Shown one piece after another: positions 52,935 through 61,356 of a DNA stretch of 64,000 nt; position 1 is the stretch's first letter; each line of letters starts with the position of its first letter. This DNA comes from Methylobacterium sp. GXS13. Its GTDB lineage: Bacteria; Pseudomonadota; Alphaproteobacteria; Rhizobiales; Beijerinckiaceae. Made by a program: the position numbers and the translations under genes. The stretch is from assembly GCF_001455965.1 (NCBI RefSeq), contig NZ_LKKO01000033.1, positions 1-64,000 of the forward strand. Direction: 5' to 3'. Under the pieces are notes generated by a model. That model did no database searches. It was not told the origin of the DNA and was given only the letters and a program-made list of their open reading frames with translations.

Positions 52935-53669
52935 TCACGTGCTTGCGGATGGGGCCTTCGCGCGCTGCGCTCTCAGGGTATCGGCGATGACGACACCGGT
53001 GCGCAGCACGTGCCGATAGGCAATGGCGCCCGCTTCCGTGGCATCGCGCGCGTCGAGAGCCGCGAACAGATCGCGGTGTTCCCGAGCCGATTCCGCCCAA
53101 CGGCTGCCAGTCGAGAGCGCCCGCAGGCGTGCCCATTGGGCTCGGGCCTGGAGCGGCGCGTGGGCCTCGGCCAATGGCCGGTTGTGGGCGGCCGTCACGA
53201 TCGTCCGGTGGATCTCTTGGTTGAGAGCGAAATAAGCGTCGAGCACCTTGTCCCGGTGCATGCAATCGAGCCGGGCCTGCTTCTCGCGCAGTTCGTCCAA
53301 GAGGGTGTCGGAGATCCGAATCGCTGCGAGTTCCGCGGTCAGCCGCTCGATGCCCGCCAATGCCTCGAACAGTTCGAGGACCTCTTCCGGCTCCCAGTCC
53401 GGAACGCGCGCGCTCCGGTTCTGATGCAGCTCGACCAGACCCTCTGCCGCCAGAAGCTTTAGGGCTTCCCGCAACGGCGTGCGGGAAACCCCAAGCGCGA
53501 TCGAGAGGTCCTTCTCGACCAGGGGTGCGCCCGCCGGCAGCACGCCGCGGACGATCATGTCCTTGAGCCGGCTGGCTGCCCGCTCGTGTAGGCCGGTTCG
53601 CGGGAGCGGGGCGGCCGGGACAATCAGGGCCTTGCGGGGGCGGCCCCTGGGGCGTGCGACATCGTCCAT
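52935..53669 (-). CDS. GntR-family transcriptional regulator (FCD subfamily)
   Basis: A 244-residue regulator. An N-terminal basic segment (DVARPRGRPRKA, AT-hook-like) precedes the winged helix (LKDMIVRGVLPAGAPLVEKD, then ALGVSRTPLREALKLLAAEG). The FCD effector domain spans residues ~100-230 (EALAGIERLTAELAAIRISD ... SAREHRDLFAALDARDATEA). The start at 53669 has GGAAAACC upstream; longer frames to 53840 are rejected. It diverges from the AMDase-like/importer/amidase operon. Two adjacent palindromes in the shared promoter region are candidate binding sites. Confidence 0.87.
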   Translation of the reverse strand: MDDVARPRGRPRKALIVPAAPLPRTGLHERAASRLKDMIVRGVLPAGAPLVEKDLSIALGVSRTPLREALKLLAAEGLVELHQNRSARVPDWEPEEVLELFEALAGIERLTAELAAIRISDTLLDELREKQARLDCMHRDKVLDAYFALNQEIHRTIVTAAHNRPLAEAHAPLQARAQWARLRALSTGSRWAESAREHRDLFAALDARDATEAGAIAYRHVLRTGVVIADTLRAQRAKAPSAST

Positions 53670-53758
53670 CGGTTTTCCAACTCTACGCGACCGCTCTAGC
53701 GCATCCGAGCGTTGGGCCCGTGATCCATTTTTGGCGTCTTTGCGGTGCCGTAACAGGC

Positions 53759-53785
53759 ATTTGCGCAAATTGCATGCAGCATGCA
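53759..53785. promoter_or_regulatory. Two abutting palindromes, candidate GntR operators
   Basis: ATTTGCGCAAAT (53759-53770, perfect) is followed without a gap by TGCATGCAGCATGCA (53771-53785, perfect 7-1-7). They lie 61-90 bp upstream of the AMDase-like gene and ~90 bp upstream of gntR. Position and symmetry fit autoregulation and control of the divergent operon. Confidence 0.55.
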
Positions 53786-53845
53786 GAAAATACCTTGTTG
53801 GTCGGACGCGCCTGGATGATGCTCGCCGCATCGGAGACATATGCG

Positions 53846-54586
53846 ATGGCGGAACCGAACGGGACGACGCGTCTGGGCATGCTCACGCCCTCGTCGAACA
53901 GCGTGCTGGAGCCGGCGACCGCGCATCTGCTCGCCGGCTGCGCGCAGGTCAGTGCGCATTTCTCACGCTTCCGGGTCACGCAGATCGGCCTGTCGCAGGC
54001 GGCCCTGGGGCAGTTCGACCCTGAGCCGATCCTGATGGCGGCCGAACTGCTCGCCGATGCCCGCGTGGCGGCGATCCTTTGGAACGGCACCTCCGGCGCG
54101 TGGCTGGGCTTCGACGCGGACGAGCGCCTGCGCGACGCGATCGAGGACCGGACCGGTTGCCCCGCCTCGCCCGCCGCGCTCGCCTTCCGCGATCTGTTCC
54201 GCGCTCGGGGCTATCGCCGGATCGGTCTCGTGACGCCCTATACGGGCGACGTCCAGCGGCAGATCCAGGCGAATTGGGAGGCGGCCGGCCTCGACTGCGC
54301 CGCCGAGCGCCATTGCGGCCTGTCAGAGAACTTCGCCTTCGCCACGGTCGGCCCGGAGGCGATCGCCCAGATGGTCCGCGCGGTGGCGGCCGAGGGCGTC
54401 GATGCGGTGGCGATCGTCTGCACCAACCTCGCGGGCGCGGCGCTTGCCCCGGCTTTGGAGGCCGAACTCGGCGTGCCGGTCCTCGACTCGGTCGCCGTCA
54501 CCCTCTGGAAGGGCCTGGACCTCGCCGGCTGCACCCATGCGGATCTCGCCGCGCGGGGCCGCGTGTTCGCGGAGGCCCGGCCGTGA
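53846..54586 (+). CDS. Maleate isomerase / arylmalonate decarboxylase-like protein (Asp/Glu racemase superfamily)
   Basis: A 246-residue protein, first gene of the GntR-linked operon. TRLGMLTPSSNSVLEP is the family loop; the retained cysteine is C192 in IVCTNLAG. The first-cysteine site reads Asn80-Gly81-Thr82-Ser83-Gly84. This fits arylmalonate decarboxylase, where Gly-Thr-Ser occupies that place, and not maleate isomerase or glutamate racemase, which use two cysteines. Decarboxylation of a substituted malonate is thus a possibility. It is a paralogue of 38300-39034. Its stop overlaps the next start as GTGA. Confidence 0.78.
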   Translation: MAEPNGTTRLGMLTPSSNSVLEPATAHLLAGCAQVSAHFSRFRVTQIGLSQAALGQFDPEPILMAAELLADARVAAILWNGTSGAWLGFDADERLRDAIEDRTGCPASPAALAFRDLFRARGYRRIGLVTPYTGDVQRQIQANWEAAGLDCAAERHCGLSENFAFATVGPEAIAQMVRAVAAEGVDAVAIVCTNLAGAALAPALEAELGVPVLDSVAVTLWKGLDLAGCTHADLAARGRVFAEARP

Positions 54587-55671
54587 GCGCCGCGGCCGGA
54601 GGCGAGACCTCCCTGATCCTCGACGGGATCACCCAGCGCTACGGTACGGCGCTCGCCGTCGACACCGTGACCCTCGACATCAAGGGCGGCGAACTCGTCG
54701 CCCTGCTCGGCCCCTCCGGCTGCGGCAAGACCACCCTGCTGCGGGCGGTGGCCGGCTTCCTGAAACCCACGGAGGGGCGCGTCATCATCGGGGGGCAGGC
54801 GGTCGATCACCTGCCGCCGAACCGGCGCACCGTCGGCATCGTGTTCCAGAACTACGCCCTGTTCCCCCACATGAGCGTGGCCGAGAACGTCGCCTACGGG
54901 CTCGCCGCCCGGGGCGTCGGTCGTGCCGAGCAGAAGGCGCGCGTGGCCGAGATGTTGGCCCTCGTGCGCCTGGAGCATCTGGCCGAGCGCTACCCGCGGG
55001 CGATGTCGGGCGGTCAGCAGCAGCGCGTGGCGCTCGCCCGGGCGCTCGCGGTGCGGCCCTCGATCCTGCTCCTCGATGAGCCCTTCGCGGCCCTCGACAA
55101 GAATCTGCGCCTCGACATGCAGATCGAGATCAAGCGCATCCAGCGCAGCGCCGGCACCACCACGCTGATCGTCACGCACGACCAGGAGGAGGCCCTGTCG
55201 ATGGCCGACCGGGTCGCGGTGCTCAATGCCGGCCGCCTGGAGCAGTTCGCCCCGCCGACCGACATCTACGACCGCCCCGAGACGCTGTTCGTCAATACCT
55301 TCGTGGGCACGGCCAACGTCCTGCACGGTCAGCTCGCGACCGGCCCGGATGGCGGCCGCGCGGTGGCGCTCGCCGGCGGCGGTCTTCTCCCCACCGTCAC
55401 CGCCCTGCCGGACGGGACGCGCGTAGCCGCCTGCCTGCGGCCCGAGCACGTCGCCTTCGAAACGGATGGGGAGGGACTCGACGGCGTCGTCGAGATCGGC
55501 CTGCCGCTCGGCGCCACGCTGGTCCACGAGATCCGCCTGGACGGCGGCGCACGCCTGAAGACTGCCGAGGCCCGTGCGGCGGGCGCCGGCCCGCGATCGC
55601 CCGGCGCGCGCGTGCGCTTGCACCCGACCGAGCCGGAGCGGGTCGGCGTCTTCCCCGACCCCCGCCACTGA
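54583..55671 (+). CDS. Spermidine/putrescine-type ABC transporter ATP-binding protein (PotA type)
   Basis: A 362-residue ATPase starting at GTG 54583. Walker A is GPSGCGKTT, Q-loop IVFQNYALFPHMSV, signature MSGGQQQR, Walker B ILLLDEPFAALD and H-loop VTHDQEEALSMAD. The C-terminal ~120 residues form a TOBE domain (VNTFVGTANVLHG ... RVAACLRPEHVAF). The PotA family carries polyamines, iron, thiamine or small organic acids, so cargo is open. It is translationally coupled to the AMDase-like gene. Confidence 0.9.
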   Translation: MSAAAGGETSLILDGITQRYGTALAVDTVTLDIKGGELVALLGPSGCGKTTLLRAVAGFLKPTEGRVIIGGQAVDHLPPNRRTVGIVFQNYALFPHMSVAENVAYGLAARGVGRAEQKARVAEMLALVRLEHLAERYPRAMSGGQQQRVALARALAVRPSILLLDEPFAALDKNLRLDMQIEIKRIQRSAGTTTLIVTHDQEEALSMADRVAVLNAGRLEQFAPPTDIYDRPETLFVNTFVGTANVLHGQLATGPDGGRAVALAGGGLLPTVTALPDGTRVAACLRPEHVAFETDGEGLDGVVEIGLPLGATLVHEIRLDGGARLKTAEARAAGAGPRSPGARVRLHPTEPERVGVFPDPRH

Positions 55672-55697
55672 AGCCGAGCCGCCCGGAGATTCCGACC

Positions 55698-56741
55698 ATG
55701 ATCCTGCACCGCCGCAGCCTCCTCGCCGGCGCCTTAACTCTCGGCGCGACGCAAGCCTTCCCCGGCCTGTCCCACGCGCAGGCCCGCAAGCTCGTCTTCG
55801 CGACCTTCACGGGCAGCTGGGAAGAGGCCCACCGGGCGGTGCTGGTCCCGGCCTTCCGTAAGAGCACGGTCGGCGACATCATCCTCGATCCGATGCTCTC
55901 GGTCGATCAGATCGCCAAGGTCCAGGCGGCCCGCACCAACCCGCCGATCGACGTGATGCTGCACGATCCCGGTCCCGCACTCACGGCGATCGCCCAGGAC
56001 CTCGTCGAGCCCTATCCGGTGGCCCAGTCCGCCCACTATGCCGACCTGATCGCGGATGCGCAGGAGCCGATGGGCCCGGCCCCGTTTTTCCAGATCGTTG
56101 GGCTGACCTACAATCCTGAGAAGGTGAAGACGCCGCCGACCTCCTGGGCCGATCTGTGGAAACCCGAATACAAGGGCCGGGTCGGCATCACCAACCTGAA
56201 CTCGACGCTCGGCACCGGCTTCCTCGTGGAGATCGCCCGGATGCACGGGGGCTCGGAGACCAATGTCGAGCCAGGCTTCAAGGCGCTGGAAGCGCTCAAA
56301 CCCAACCTCGCCGCCGTCGCCGCCAATCCCGGTGCCCTGGCGGCGCTGTACCAGCAGGAGCAGGTCGATATCGGGCCTGGCAATTTCAACGCGATCCAGA
56401 TCCTGAAAGCCCGCGGCGTGCCGGTGGAGTTCGCCGCGCCGAAGGAGGGCATCATCGCCTTCAAGACGACGATCCACATCGTCAAGAACACCCCCGTGAA
56501 GGATCTGGCCTTCAGGCTGATCGAGGCCGCCCTCTCGCCGGAGGTTCAGGCCAAGCTGATGCAGAGCCCCTATCTGATCGTCCCGACCAACCGGAAGGTG
56601 GCGATGGACGGCGAGGTCGCGAAGGTTCTGGCCAAGGACGCCGAAGATCTGAAGCGCAAGGCGGTGTTCCAGGATTGGGCCGCGATCAACCACAGCCGCG
56701 CAGCCTGGATCGAGCGCTTCAATCGGGAGATCCGGGTGTGA
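55698..56741 (+). CDS. PotD-like ABC transporter substrate-binding protein
   Basis: A 347-residue exported binding protein (MILHRRSLLAGALTLGATQA, twin-arginine-type signal). Characteristic blocks are FATFTGSWEEAHRAVLVPAF, FFQIVGLTYNPEKVKTPPTS and WADLWKPEYKGRVGITNLNS. It belongs to the SBP_bac_6/8 group. GGAG precedes the ATG. Its stop overlaps the first permease start (GTGA). Acidic residues lining the polyamine site of PotD cannot be confirmed by eye. Confidence 0.87.
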   Translation: MILHRRSLLAGALTLGATQAFPGLSHAQARKLVFATFTGSWEEAHRAVLVPAFRKSTVGDIILDPMLSVDQIAKVQAARTNPPIDVMLHDPGPALTAIAQDLVEPYPVAQSAHYADLIADAQEPMGPAPFFQIVGLTYNPEKVKTPPTSWADLWKPEYKGRVGITNLNSTLGTGFLVEIARMHGGSETNVEPGFKALEALKPNLAAVAANPGALAALYQQEQVDIGPGNFNAIQILKARGVPVEFAAPKEGIIAFKTTIHIVKNTPVKDLAFRLIEAALSPEVQAKLMQSPYLIVPTNRKVAMDGEVAKVLAKDAEDLKRKAVFQDWAAINHSRAAWIERFNREIRV

Positions 56742-57643
56742 CCGCGGTCTTCGCGCCGATGCCGCCTGACCCGGTCGCGGCGCCGGGCCGCCCGGGCCGT
56801 CCCTGGATCGCGGCCTACGACATCCGCCTCGCGCTGCCGCTCGGGGCGTTCTTCCTCGTTTTCTTCCTGGCGCCGTTGGCGCTCTTGGTGCTGGTAAGCT
56901 TCTACGCCGATCCAGTCATGACCCGCTTCGGCCTCGACCAATACGCCCGGTTCCTGCTCGACCCGTTCTCCCTGCAGGTGCTCGGCGCGACCCTGTGGCT
57001 CGGCGTCGAGGTCACGGCGCTCACGCTGCTGCTCGGCCTGCCGCTGGCACTGCTCCTCACCTGGGCGCCCGCCCGGCTGCGCGGCCTGCTGACTTTGATC
57101 GTGCTGCTGCCGCTGCTTACGAGCGTGGTGGTGCGGACCTTCGCGTGGATCGTGATCCTCGGGCGTCAGGGCATCGTCAACGCGAGCCTCCTGGCCCTCG
57201 GGCTGACCGACGCGCCGCTGAAGCTGCTCTACACCGAGGGCGGCCTCGTCCTTGCGCTGGCGCAGGTGCAGATGCCCCTGATGGTCCTACCGCTGGTGAC
57301 TGCCCTGTCACGGATCGACCCGAACCTCGCCGACGCCTCGGCGGCTCTCGGGGCGGGGGCGTGGCGCACCTTCCTCCGGGTGACGCTCCCGCTCTGCCTG
57401 CCCGGCATCGTGGCCGGCTGCCTGCTCACCTTCGCGGCGGCGATCACCGCCTTCATCACCCAGTCGCTGATCGGCGGCGGGCAGATGCTGTTCATGCCGA
57501 TGTACCTGTACCAGCAGGCCTCGTCGCTCAACAATTGGCCGTTCGCGGCGGCGATCGCGATCGTCTTCCTCGTGGCGGTGCTGGCCTGCGTGACCGTCTT
57601 CAACCTCGTGGGCCGCCTGTCGCGCGGCTACGCGCAAGCCTGA
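56738..57643 (+). CDS. PotB-like ABC transporter permease
   Basis: A 301-residue inner-membrane permease. Helix 1 is LGAFFLVFFLAPLALLVLVS. LLLPLLTSVVVRTFAWIVIL and the EAA loop NLADASAALGAGAWRTFLRV follow, with FITQSLIGGGQMLFMPMYLY later, as in PotB/PotH. The start is GTG 56738. It pairs with the PotC-like gene 9 bp downstream. Confidence 0.88.
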   Translation: MTAVFAPMPPDPVAAPGRPGRPWIAAYDIRLALPLGAFFLVFFLAPLALLVLVSFYADPVMTRFGLDQYARFLLDPFSLQVLGATLWLGVEVTALTLLLGLPLALLLTWAPARLRGLLTLIVLLPLLTSVVVRTFAWIVILGRQGIVNASLLALGLTDAPLKLLYTEGGLVLALAQVQMPLMVLPLVTALSRIDPNLADASAALGAGAWRTFLRVTLPLCLPGIVAGCLLTFAAAITAFITQSLIGGGQMLFMPMYLYQQASSLNNWPFAAAIAIVFLVAVLACVTVFNLVGRLSRGYAQA

Positions 57644-57652
57644 GGGCCGCTG

Positions 57653-58471
57653 ATGAGGACGAGCATGCGGCGCGACTTCGACTGGTTCAGTTTCCACGCT
57701 GCCGTGCTGCTGCTCGCCGGGCTCTGCCTCGTCCTGCTCGCGGCGCCGACCGTGATCGTCGTGGTGGTCTCGTTCACCAGCGGCTTCTCCCTGCGCTTCC
57801 CGCCGCCCGGCTACTCCCTGCGCTGGTACGCAGCGCTCACGGAGGCGGAGCAGCTTCGGGCCGCCGCCTGGAACAGCCTCGTGGTGGCGGGGTGGACGAC
57901 CCTGCTGTCGGTGGTGCTGGGCACCGCCGCCGCGCTTGCCATCGCCCGGTCGCCGCGGCTCTCAGCGCGGCTCCTCGACAGCCTGTTCCTGTCGCCGCTC
58001 GTCCTGCCGGCCCTGGCCTTCGGGCTCGCCGCGCTGATGCTGTTCAGCCTCGCCGGCATCCCGGTCTCGAAGTTGACCCTCGTCCTCGGCCACACCGTGG
58101 TCTGCGTGCCCTTCGTGGTCCGCACCACCGTGGCGGCCCTGTCACAGATGGACCCGGTGCTGCTCGAGAGCTCGACCTCTCTGGGCGCGTCACGCCTGTA
58201 CACGTTCCGCCGGGTGACCCTTCCGCTGATCCGGCCCGGCATCCTCGCCGGCGGCTTCATCGCCTTCATGGCGAGCTTCGACAACGTCCCGGTCTCGCTG
58301 TTCCTGCGCGACGCGGCCACCGACATGCTGCCGATCCGGATGTGGCAAGATCTGGAGGGGCGCCTCGACGTCACGGTGGCGGCGGCTTCCAGCCTGCTGA
58401 TCCTGGTCACCGTGGTGCTGGCGGTCGTTATGGAACGGGCCGCCGGCCTGTCCCGCCGGTTGGCCGGCTAA
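57653..58471 (+). CDS. PotC-like ABC transporter permease
   Basis: A 272-residue inner-membrane permease. Helix 1 is AVLLLAGLCLVLLAAPTVIV. SFTSGFSLRFPPPGYSLRWY is the usual periplasmic loop, and LESSTSLGASRLYTFRRVTL is the EAA loop. LFLSPLVLPALAFGLAALML and MASFDNVPVSLFL are typical of PotC/PotI. The start is either 57653 or 57665; both have GAGG upstream. It is followed by the racemase-like gene after 12 bp. Confidence 0.88.
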   Translation: MRTSMRRDFDWFSFHAAVLLLAGLCLVLLAAPTVIVVVVSFTSGFSLRFPPPGYSLRWYAALTEAEQLRAAAWNSLVVAGWTTLLSVVLGTAAALAIARSPRLSARLLDSLFLSPLVLPALAFGLAALMLFSLAGIPVSKLTLVLGHTVVCVPFVVRTTVAALSQMDPVLLESSTSLGASRLYTFRRVTLPLIRPGILAGGFIAFMASFDNVPVSLFLRDAATDMLPIRMWQDLEGRLDVTVAAASSLLILVTVVLAVVMERAAGLSRRLAG

Positions 58472-58483
58472 GGACGACCACCC

Positions 58484-59236
58484 ATGCGGATCCTGCTCCT
58501 CAACCCCAACACCTCGGCGGCCATGACTGCCCGCATGGCCCAGGCGGCCGAGGCGGCCCTCGCCCCCGACGTCCAGATCACCGCGCTCACCGCGGCGACA
58601 GGCTTGCCCTACATCGCCAGCCGGGCCGAGGCGCAGCTCGCCGGCGCGGCCGTGCTGGAGACGCTGGCCGCGCATCACGCCGGCCACGACGCGGCGGTGA
58701 TCGCTGCCTACGGCGATCCCGGGCTGATCGCGGCGCGCGAGTTGTTCGACCTGCCGGTGGTCGGCATAGCCGAGGCCGCGATGCTGACCGCCTGCCAGCT
58801 CGGGGCGCGGTTCGCGATCGTGACGTTCTCGCCCGCGCTGCTGCCCTGGTACGAGGATGCCGTGGCGCTGGCCGGTCTGTCGGCGCGCTGCGTCGGCCTC
58901 TATGCGGTGCGCCGGCCGTTCCAGGTCGTGACCGCGGTTCAGGACGAACTGCGTCCGGAGATCCTCGCGCTGGCCGAGCGCGCGGTCGCGGACGGGGCCG
59001 ATGCGGTGATCCTGGCGGGAGCGCCGCTGGCCGGTCTGGCCACCGTCCTGCGCCGGGCGGTGCCGGTTCCGCTGATCGATCCGCTGGCGGCTGCTCTGGG
59101 CCAGGCACAGGCGCTGGTGCGGCTCGGGACACGCCCGCCCACGGCCGGGCGCTTCGCCCGCCCGCCCGCGAAACCCGCCACAGGCCTGACGGGTCCGCTC
59201 GCTCGGTGGATTGCGCATCGCGAGGGAGAGGCATGA
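58484..59236 (+). CDS. Asp/Glu (hydantoin) racemase-family protein lacking both catalytic cysteines
   Basis: A 250-residue protein with the hydantoin-racemase fold: MRILLLNPNTSAAMTARMAQ at the start, VIAAYGDPGLIAARELFDLP and VVGIAEAAMLTACQLGARF. Characterised members have Cys in ACFDDPG and LGCAGM; here these places are Ala75 (VIAAYGDPG) and Gly179 (ILAGAPL). Two-base racemisation is therefore not expected, and a different reaction or a binding role is likely. The same substitutions occur in the frameshifted paralogue at 37524. The stop overlaps the amidase start (ATGA). Confidence 0.82.
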   Translation: MRILLLNPNTSAAMTARMAQAAEAALAPDVQITALTAATGLPYIASRAEAQLAGAAVLETLAAHHAGHDAAVIAAYGDPGLIAARELFDLPVVGIAEAAMLTACQLGARFAIVTFSPALLPWYEDAVALAGLSARCVGLYAVRRPFQVVTAVQDELRPEILALAERAVADGADAVILAGAPLAGLATVLRRAVPVPLIDPLAAALGQAQALVRLGTRPPTAGRFARPPAKPATGLTGPLARWIAHREGEA

Positions 59237-60663
59237 CCCGGACCGAACGGATGGTCGATAGCGGCCCGCTCTGGACCCTCTCGGCGGCCGCCCTGTGCCG
59301 CCGGTACGCGGACGGCACGGCGAGCCCCGTCGCGGCCGCTCGGTCCTGCCTAGAGCGCGCCGAGGCCGTGAACCCGACCCTCAACGCCCTCGTCGCCATC
59401 GATTCCGATGGAGCGGAACGCGCCGCCATGGCGAGCGAGGCGCGCTGGCGAGCGGGCACACCGCTGGGCCCTCTCGACGGCGTGCCGGTGACCATCAAGG
59501 ACAGCCTGAACGTCGACGGCTTCGCGACGCGCTGGGGCAGCCGGCTCTCTGGGGAGCACAGGGTCGACCAGGACGAGACTCCGGTGCGCCGCCTGCGCGC
59601 GGCTGGGGCGGTGATCCTCGCCAAGACCAACGTCCCAGAGCTGACCGTCCAGGGTTACACCGGCAACCCAGTCTTCGGCGTCACCCGCAACCCGTGGGAT
59701 CCGGCGCTGACGCCGGGGGGCTCCAGTGGCGGCGCCGTCGCGGCGGTGGCTGCCGGGATCGGGCCGCTGGCGCTCGGGACGGATGCGGGCGGCTCGATCC
59801 GCCGGCCCGCCTCCTATACCGGCCTCGTCGGCTTGAAACCCACCACCGGCCGGGTGCCGCGCCGGGGTGGCCTGCCGCCGATCATGCTCGACCTCGAAGT
59901 GGTCGGACCGATGGCCCGCACAGTCGACGACCTCACGGCGGCGATGCGGATCCTCGGGGCGGCCGATCCGGATTCCGTCGCGCCGAACGGCTTCGGCCCG
60001 TTCGGGACCGCTGCGGTGCCGGAGCGCCCGTTGCGAATCCTCTACGTCCCGGCCTTCGGGACCGCCCCGGTCGATCCCGAGATCGCCGACAGCGTCGCCG
60101 AGGCGGCCGGGCGCCTGGCCGGCCTGGGGCACCGGGTCGAGACCGGCCGTTTCGACGCGGCGACAGCCATCACGGAGGCATGGCCAATTCTCGGCCAAGC
60201 CGGCACCGCCTGGCTGATGCGCGCGCATCCGGGCCGGAGCGACGCGCTGGGTCCCGACATCCGCGCCCTGGCCGAGGCCGGCGCGAACCTGTCGGCGGGC
60301 GACCTGTTCGACGTGCAGCGGATGGCGCTGGCCCTGCGCCAGGACCTCGCCGCGCTGTTCGCGGGCCACGACCTTATGATGACTCCCACGGCCGCCGCGC
60401 TGCCCTGGCCGGCGCAGGAGACCCACCCGGACCGCATCGCCGGCGTGCCCGTAGGTCCCCGGGGTTCGGCGACCTTCACGGGCTTCGTCAACGCCGCGGG
60501 CTGCCCCGGGATCTCCATCCCGTGCCGCCCCTCCGGCGCGGGGCTGCCGATCGGATTTCAGCTCGTGGCGCCCTGGGGCGGTGACGAGACCCTCGTCGCG
60601 GTGGCCGCCGCCTACGAAGCGGCCCAACCCTGGTCGATGCTCTGGGCGGGCACCGAACCATGA
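59233..60663 (+). CDS. Amidase-signature family amidase
   Basis: A 476-residue amidase of normal bacterial length. The catalytic Lys is K89 in [14 protein letters not shown], the cis-Ser is in [17 protein letters not shown] and the nucleophile in [16 protein letters not shown]-terminal [20 protein letters not shown] is conserved. ATGA overlaps tie it to the racemase-fold gene before it and the transthyretin-like gene after it, so the three are probably made in fixed ratio. It would hydrolyse an amide produced or accepted by its partners. Confidence 0.9.
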   Translation: MTRTERMVDSGPLWTLSAAALCRRYADGTASPVAAARSCLERAEAVNPTLNALVAIDSDGAERAAMASEARWRAGTPLGPLDGVPVTIKDSLNVDGFATRWGSRLSGEHRVDQDETPVRRLRAAGAVILAKTNVPELTVQGYTGNPVFGVTRNPWDPALTPGGSSGGAVAAVAAGIGPLALGTDAGGSIRRPASYTGLVGLKPTTGRVPRRGGLPPIMLDLEVVGPMARTVDDLTAAMRILGAADPDSVAPNGFGPFGTAAVPERPLRILYVPAFGTAPVDPEIADSVAEAAGRLAGLGHRVETGRFDAATAITEAWPILGQAGTAWLMRAHPGRSDALGPDIRALAEAGANLSAGDLFDVQRMALALRQDLAALFAGHDLMMTPTAAALPWPAQETHPDRIAGVPVGPRGSATFTGFVNAAGCPGISIPCRPSGAGLPIGFQLVAPWGGDETLVAVAAAYEAAQPWSMLWAGTEP

Positions 60664-60992
60664 CGGGCCTGTCCATCCACGCCGTCGATGCCGCAACCGG
60701 TCGAGCGGCCGAAGGTCTGCGCGTGCGCGTTCTGACCGTGGGCGCGCGCGGTGCGGTGATCGCGGAGGGCGAGATCGGGGCCGATGGCACGCTCGCGCAT
60801 CCAATCGTGCGAACGCGGCTCGCCGCCGGTCTCTACGAGGTCGCGTTCGACATCGGGGATTTCATCGGGGAGGCTGGCGGCGATTTCCTGGATATGGCGT
60901 CGATCCGCTTCCGGATCACCAATCCCGCCAGTCATTGCCATTTGCCCCTGAAGTTCACCGCGTTCGGCATAGCCTTGTTCCGCGGCTGCTGA
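60660..60992 (+). CDS. Transthyretin/5-hydroxyisourate hydrolase-like protein with altered active site
   Basis: A 110-residue protein of the TTR/HIUase fold. The N-terminal LSIHAVDAATGRAA carries the conserved His7 and Asp10, and HLPL near the end keeps His94. Two hallmarks differ: the Arg expected after ADG (ADGR) is Thr44 (ADGTLAHP), and the C-terminal YRGS is FRGC. With no urate oxidase or OHCU decarboxylase gene in the window and a coupled amidase, the natural substrate is probably not 5-hydroxyisourate but another strained cyclic ureide or lactam. It is the last gene of the operon. Confidence 0.8.
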   Translation: MTGLSIHAVDAATGRAAEGLRVRVLTVGARGAVIAEGEIGADGTLAHPIVRTRLAAGLYEVAFDIGDFIGEAGGDFLDMASIRFRITNPASHCHLPLKFTAFGIALFRGC

Positions 60993-61356
60993 AGCAACAC
61001 AAGCAACACGCGTGGGACTGGCCTTGGACACCGGGACGGCTCGCCCCGCGCCGCACAAAATATGCGCACCGATAAACTGGTTTCGAAAAGGACGTCGACG
61101 GACATCTCCGCGGAACCCGGTGTGGATGCGGTGTGTCCGCTTCAGCCTCTTCGCCACTCCAAACCGGACCAGCGGCTTTCGGCCAGACTACGCCATGCCG
61201 GATCGCCGACCCGCGCAAAACCGGCCGTTCGGCTTGGCGCCCAATGCTGCCGTAACAGGCAGGTCATCCCGTCCCGAAGAGCGGACAGGCTGGAACTCAC
61301 CCTCAGCGGTCCTTCACACTGCGATGCGGAGAGGTTCTGGCAACGGAGATGAGCCC
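60993..61356. other. Intergenic stretch with a dispersed repeat
   Basis: Lies between convergent genes. It holds an inverted long-form copy of the dispersed repeat (61175-61245); otherwise nothing is recognised, including no clear terminator. Confidence 0.5.
61175..61245 (-). repeat. Dispersed intergenic repeat, long form, inverted
   Basis: Reverse complement of this segment matches 5825-5897 in the blocks GGGCGCCAAGCCGAACG, CCGGTTTTGCG, GGCGATCC, GCATG and GTAGTCTGGCCG. Confidence 0.7.

Noticed and set aside
56995-60663. A continuous 1222-codon frame on the plus strand
   Set aside because: Only its last 476 codons are the amidase gene. The rest is an Arg/Pro/Gly-rich shadow of the permease and racemase genes, which have clear motifs in other frames.
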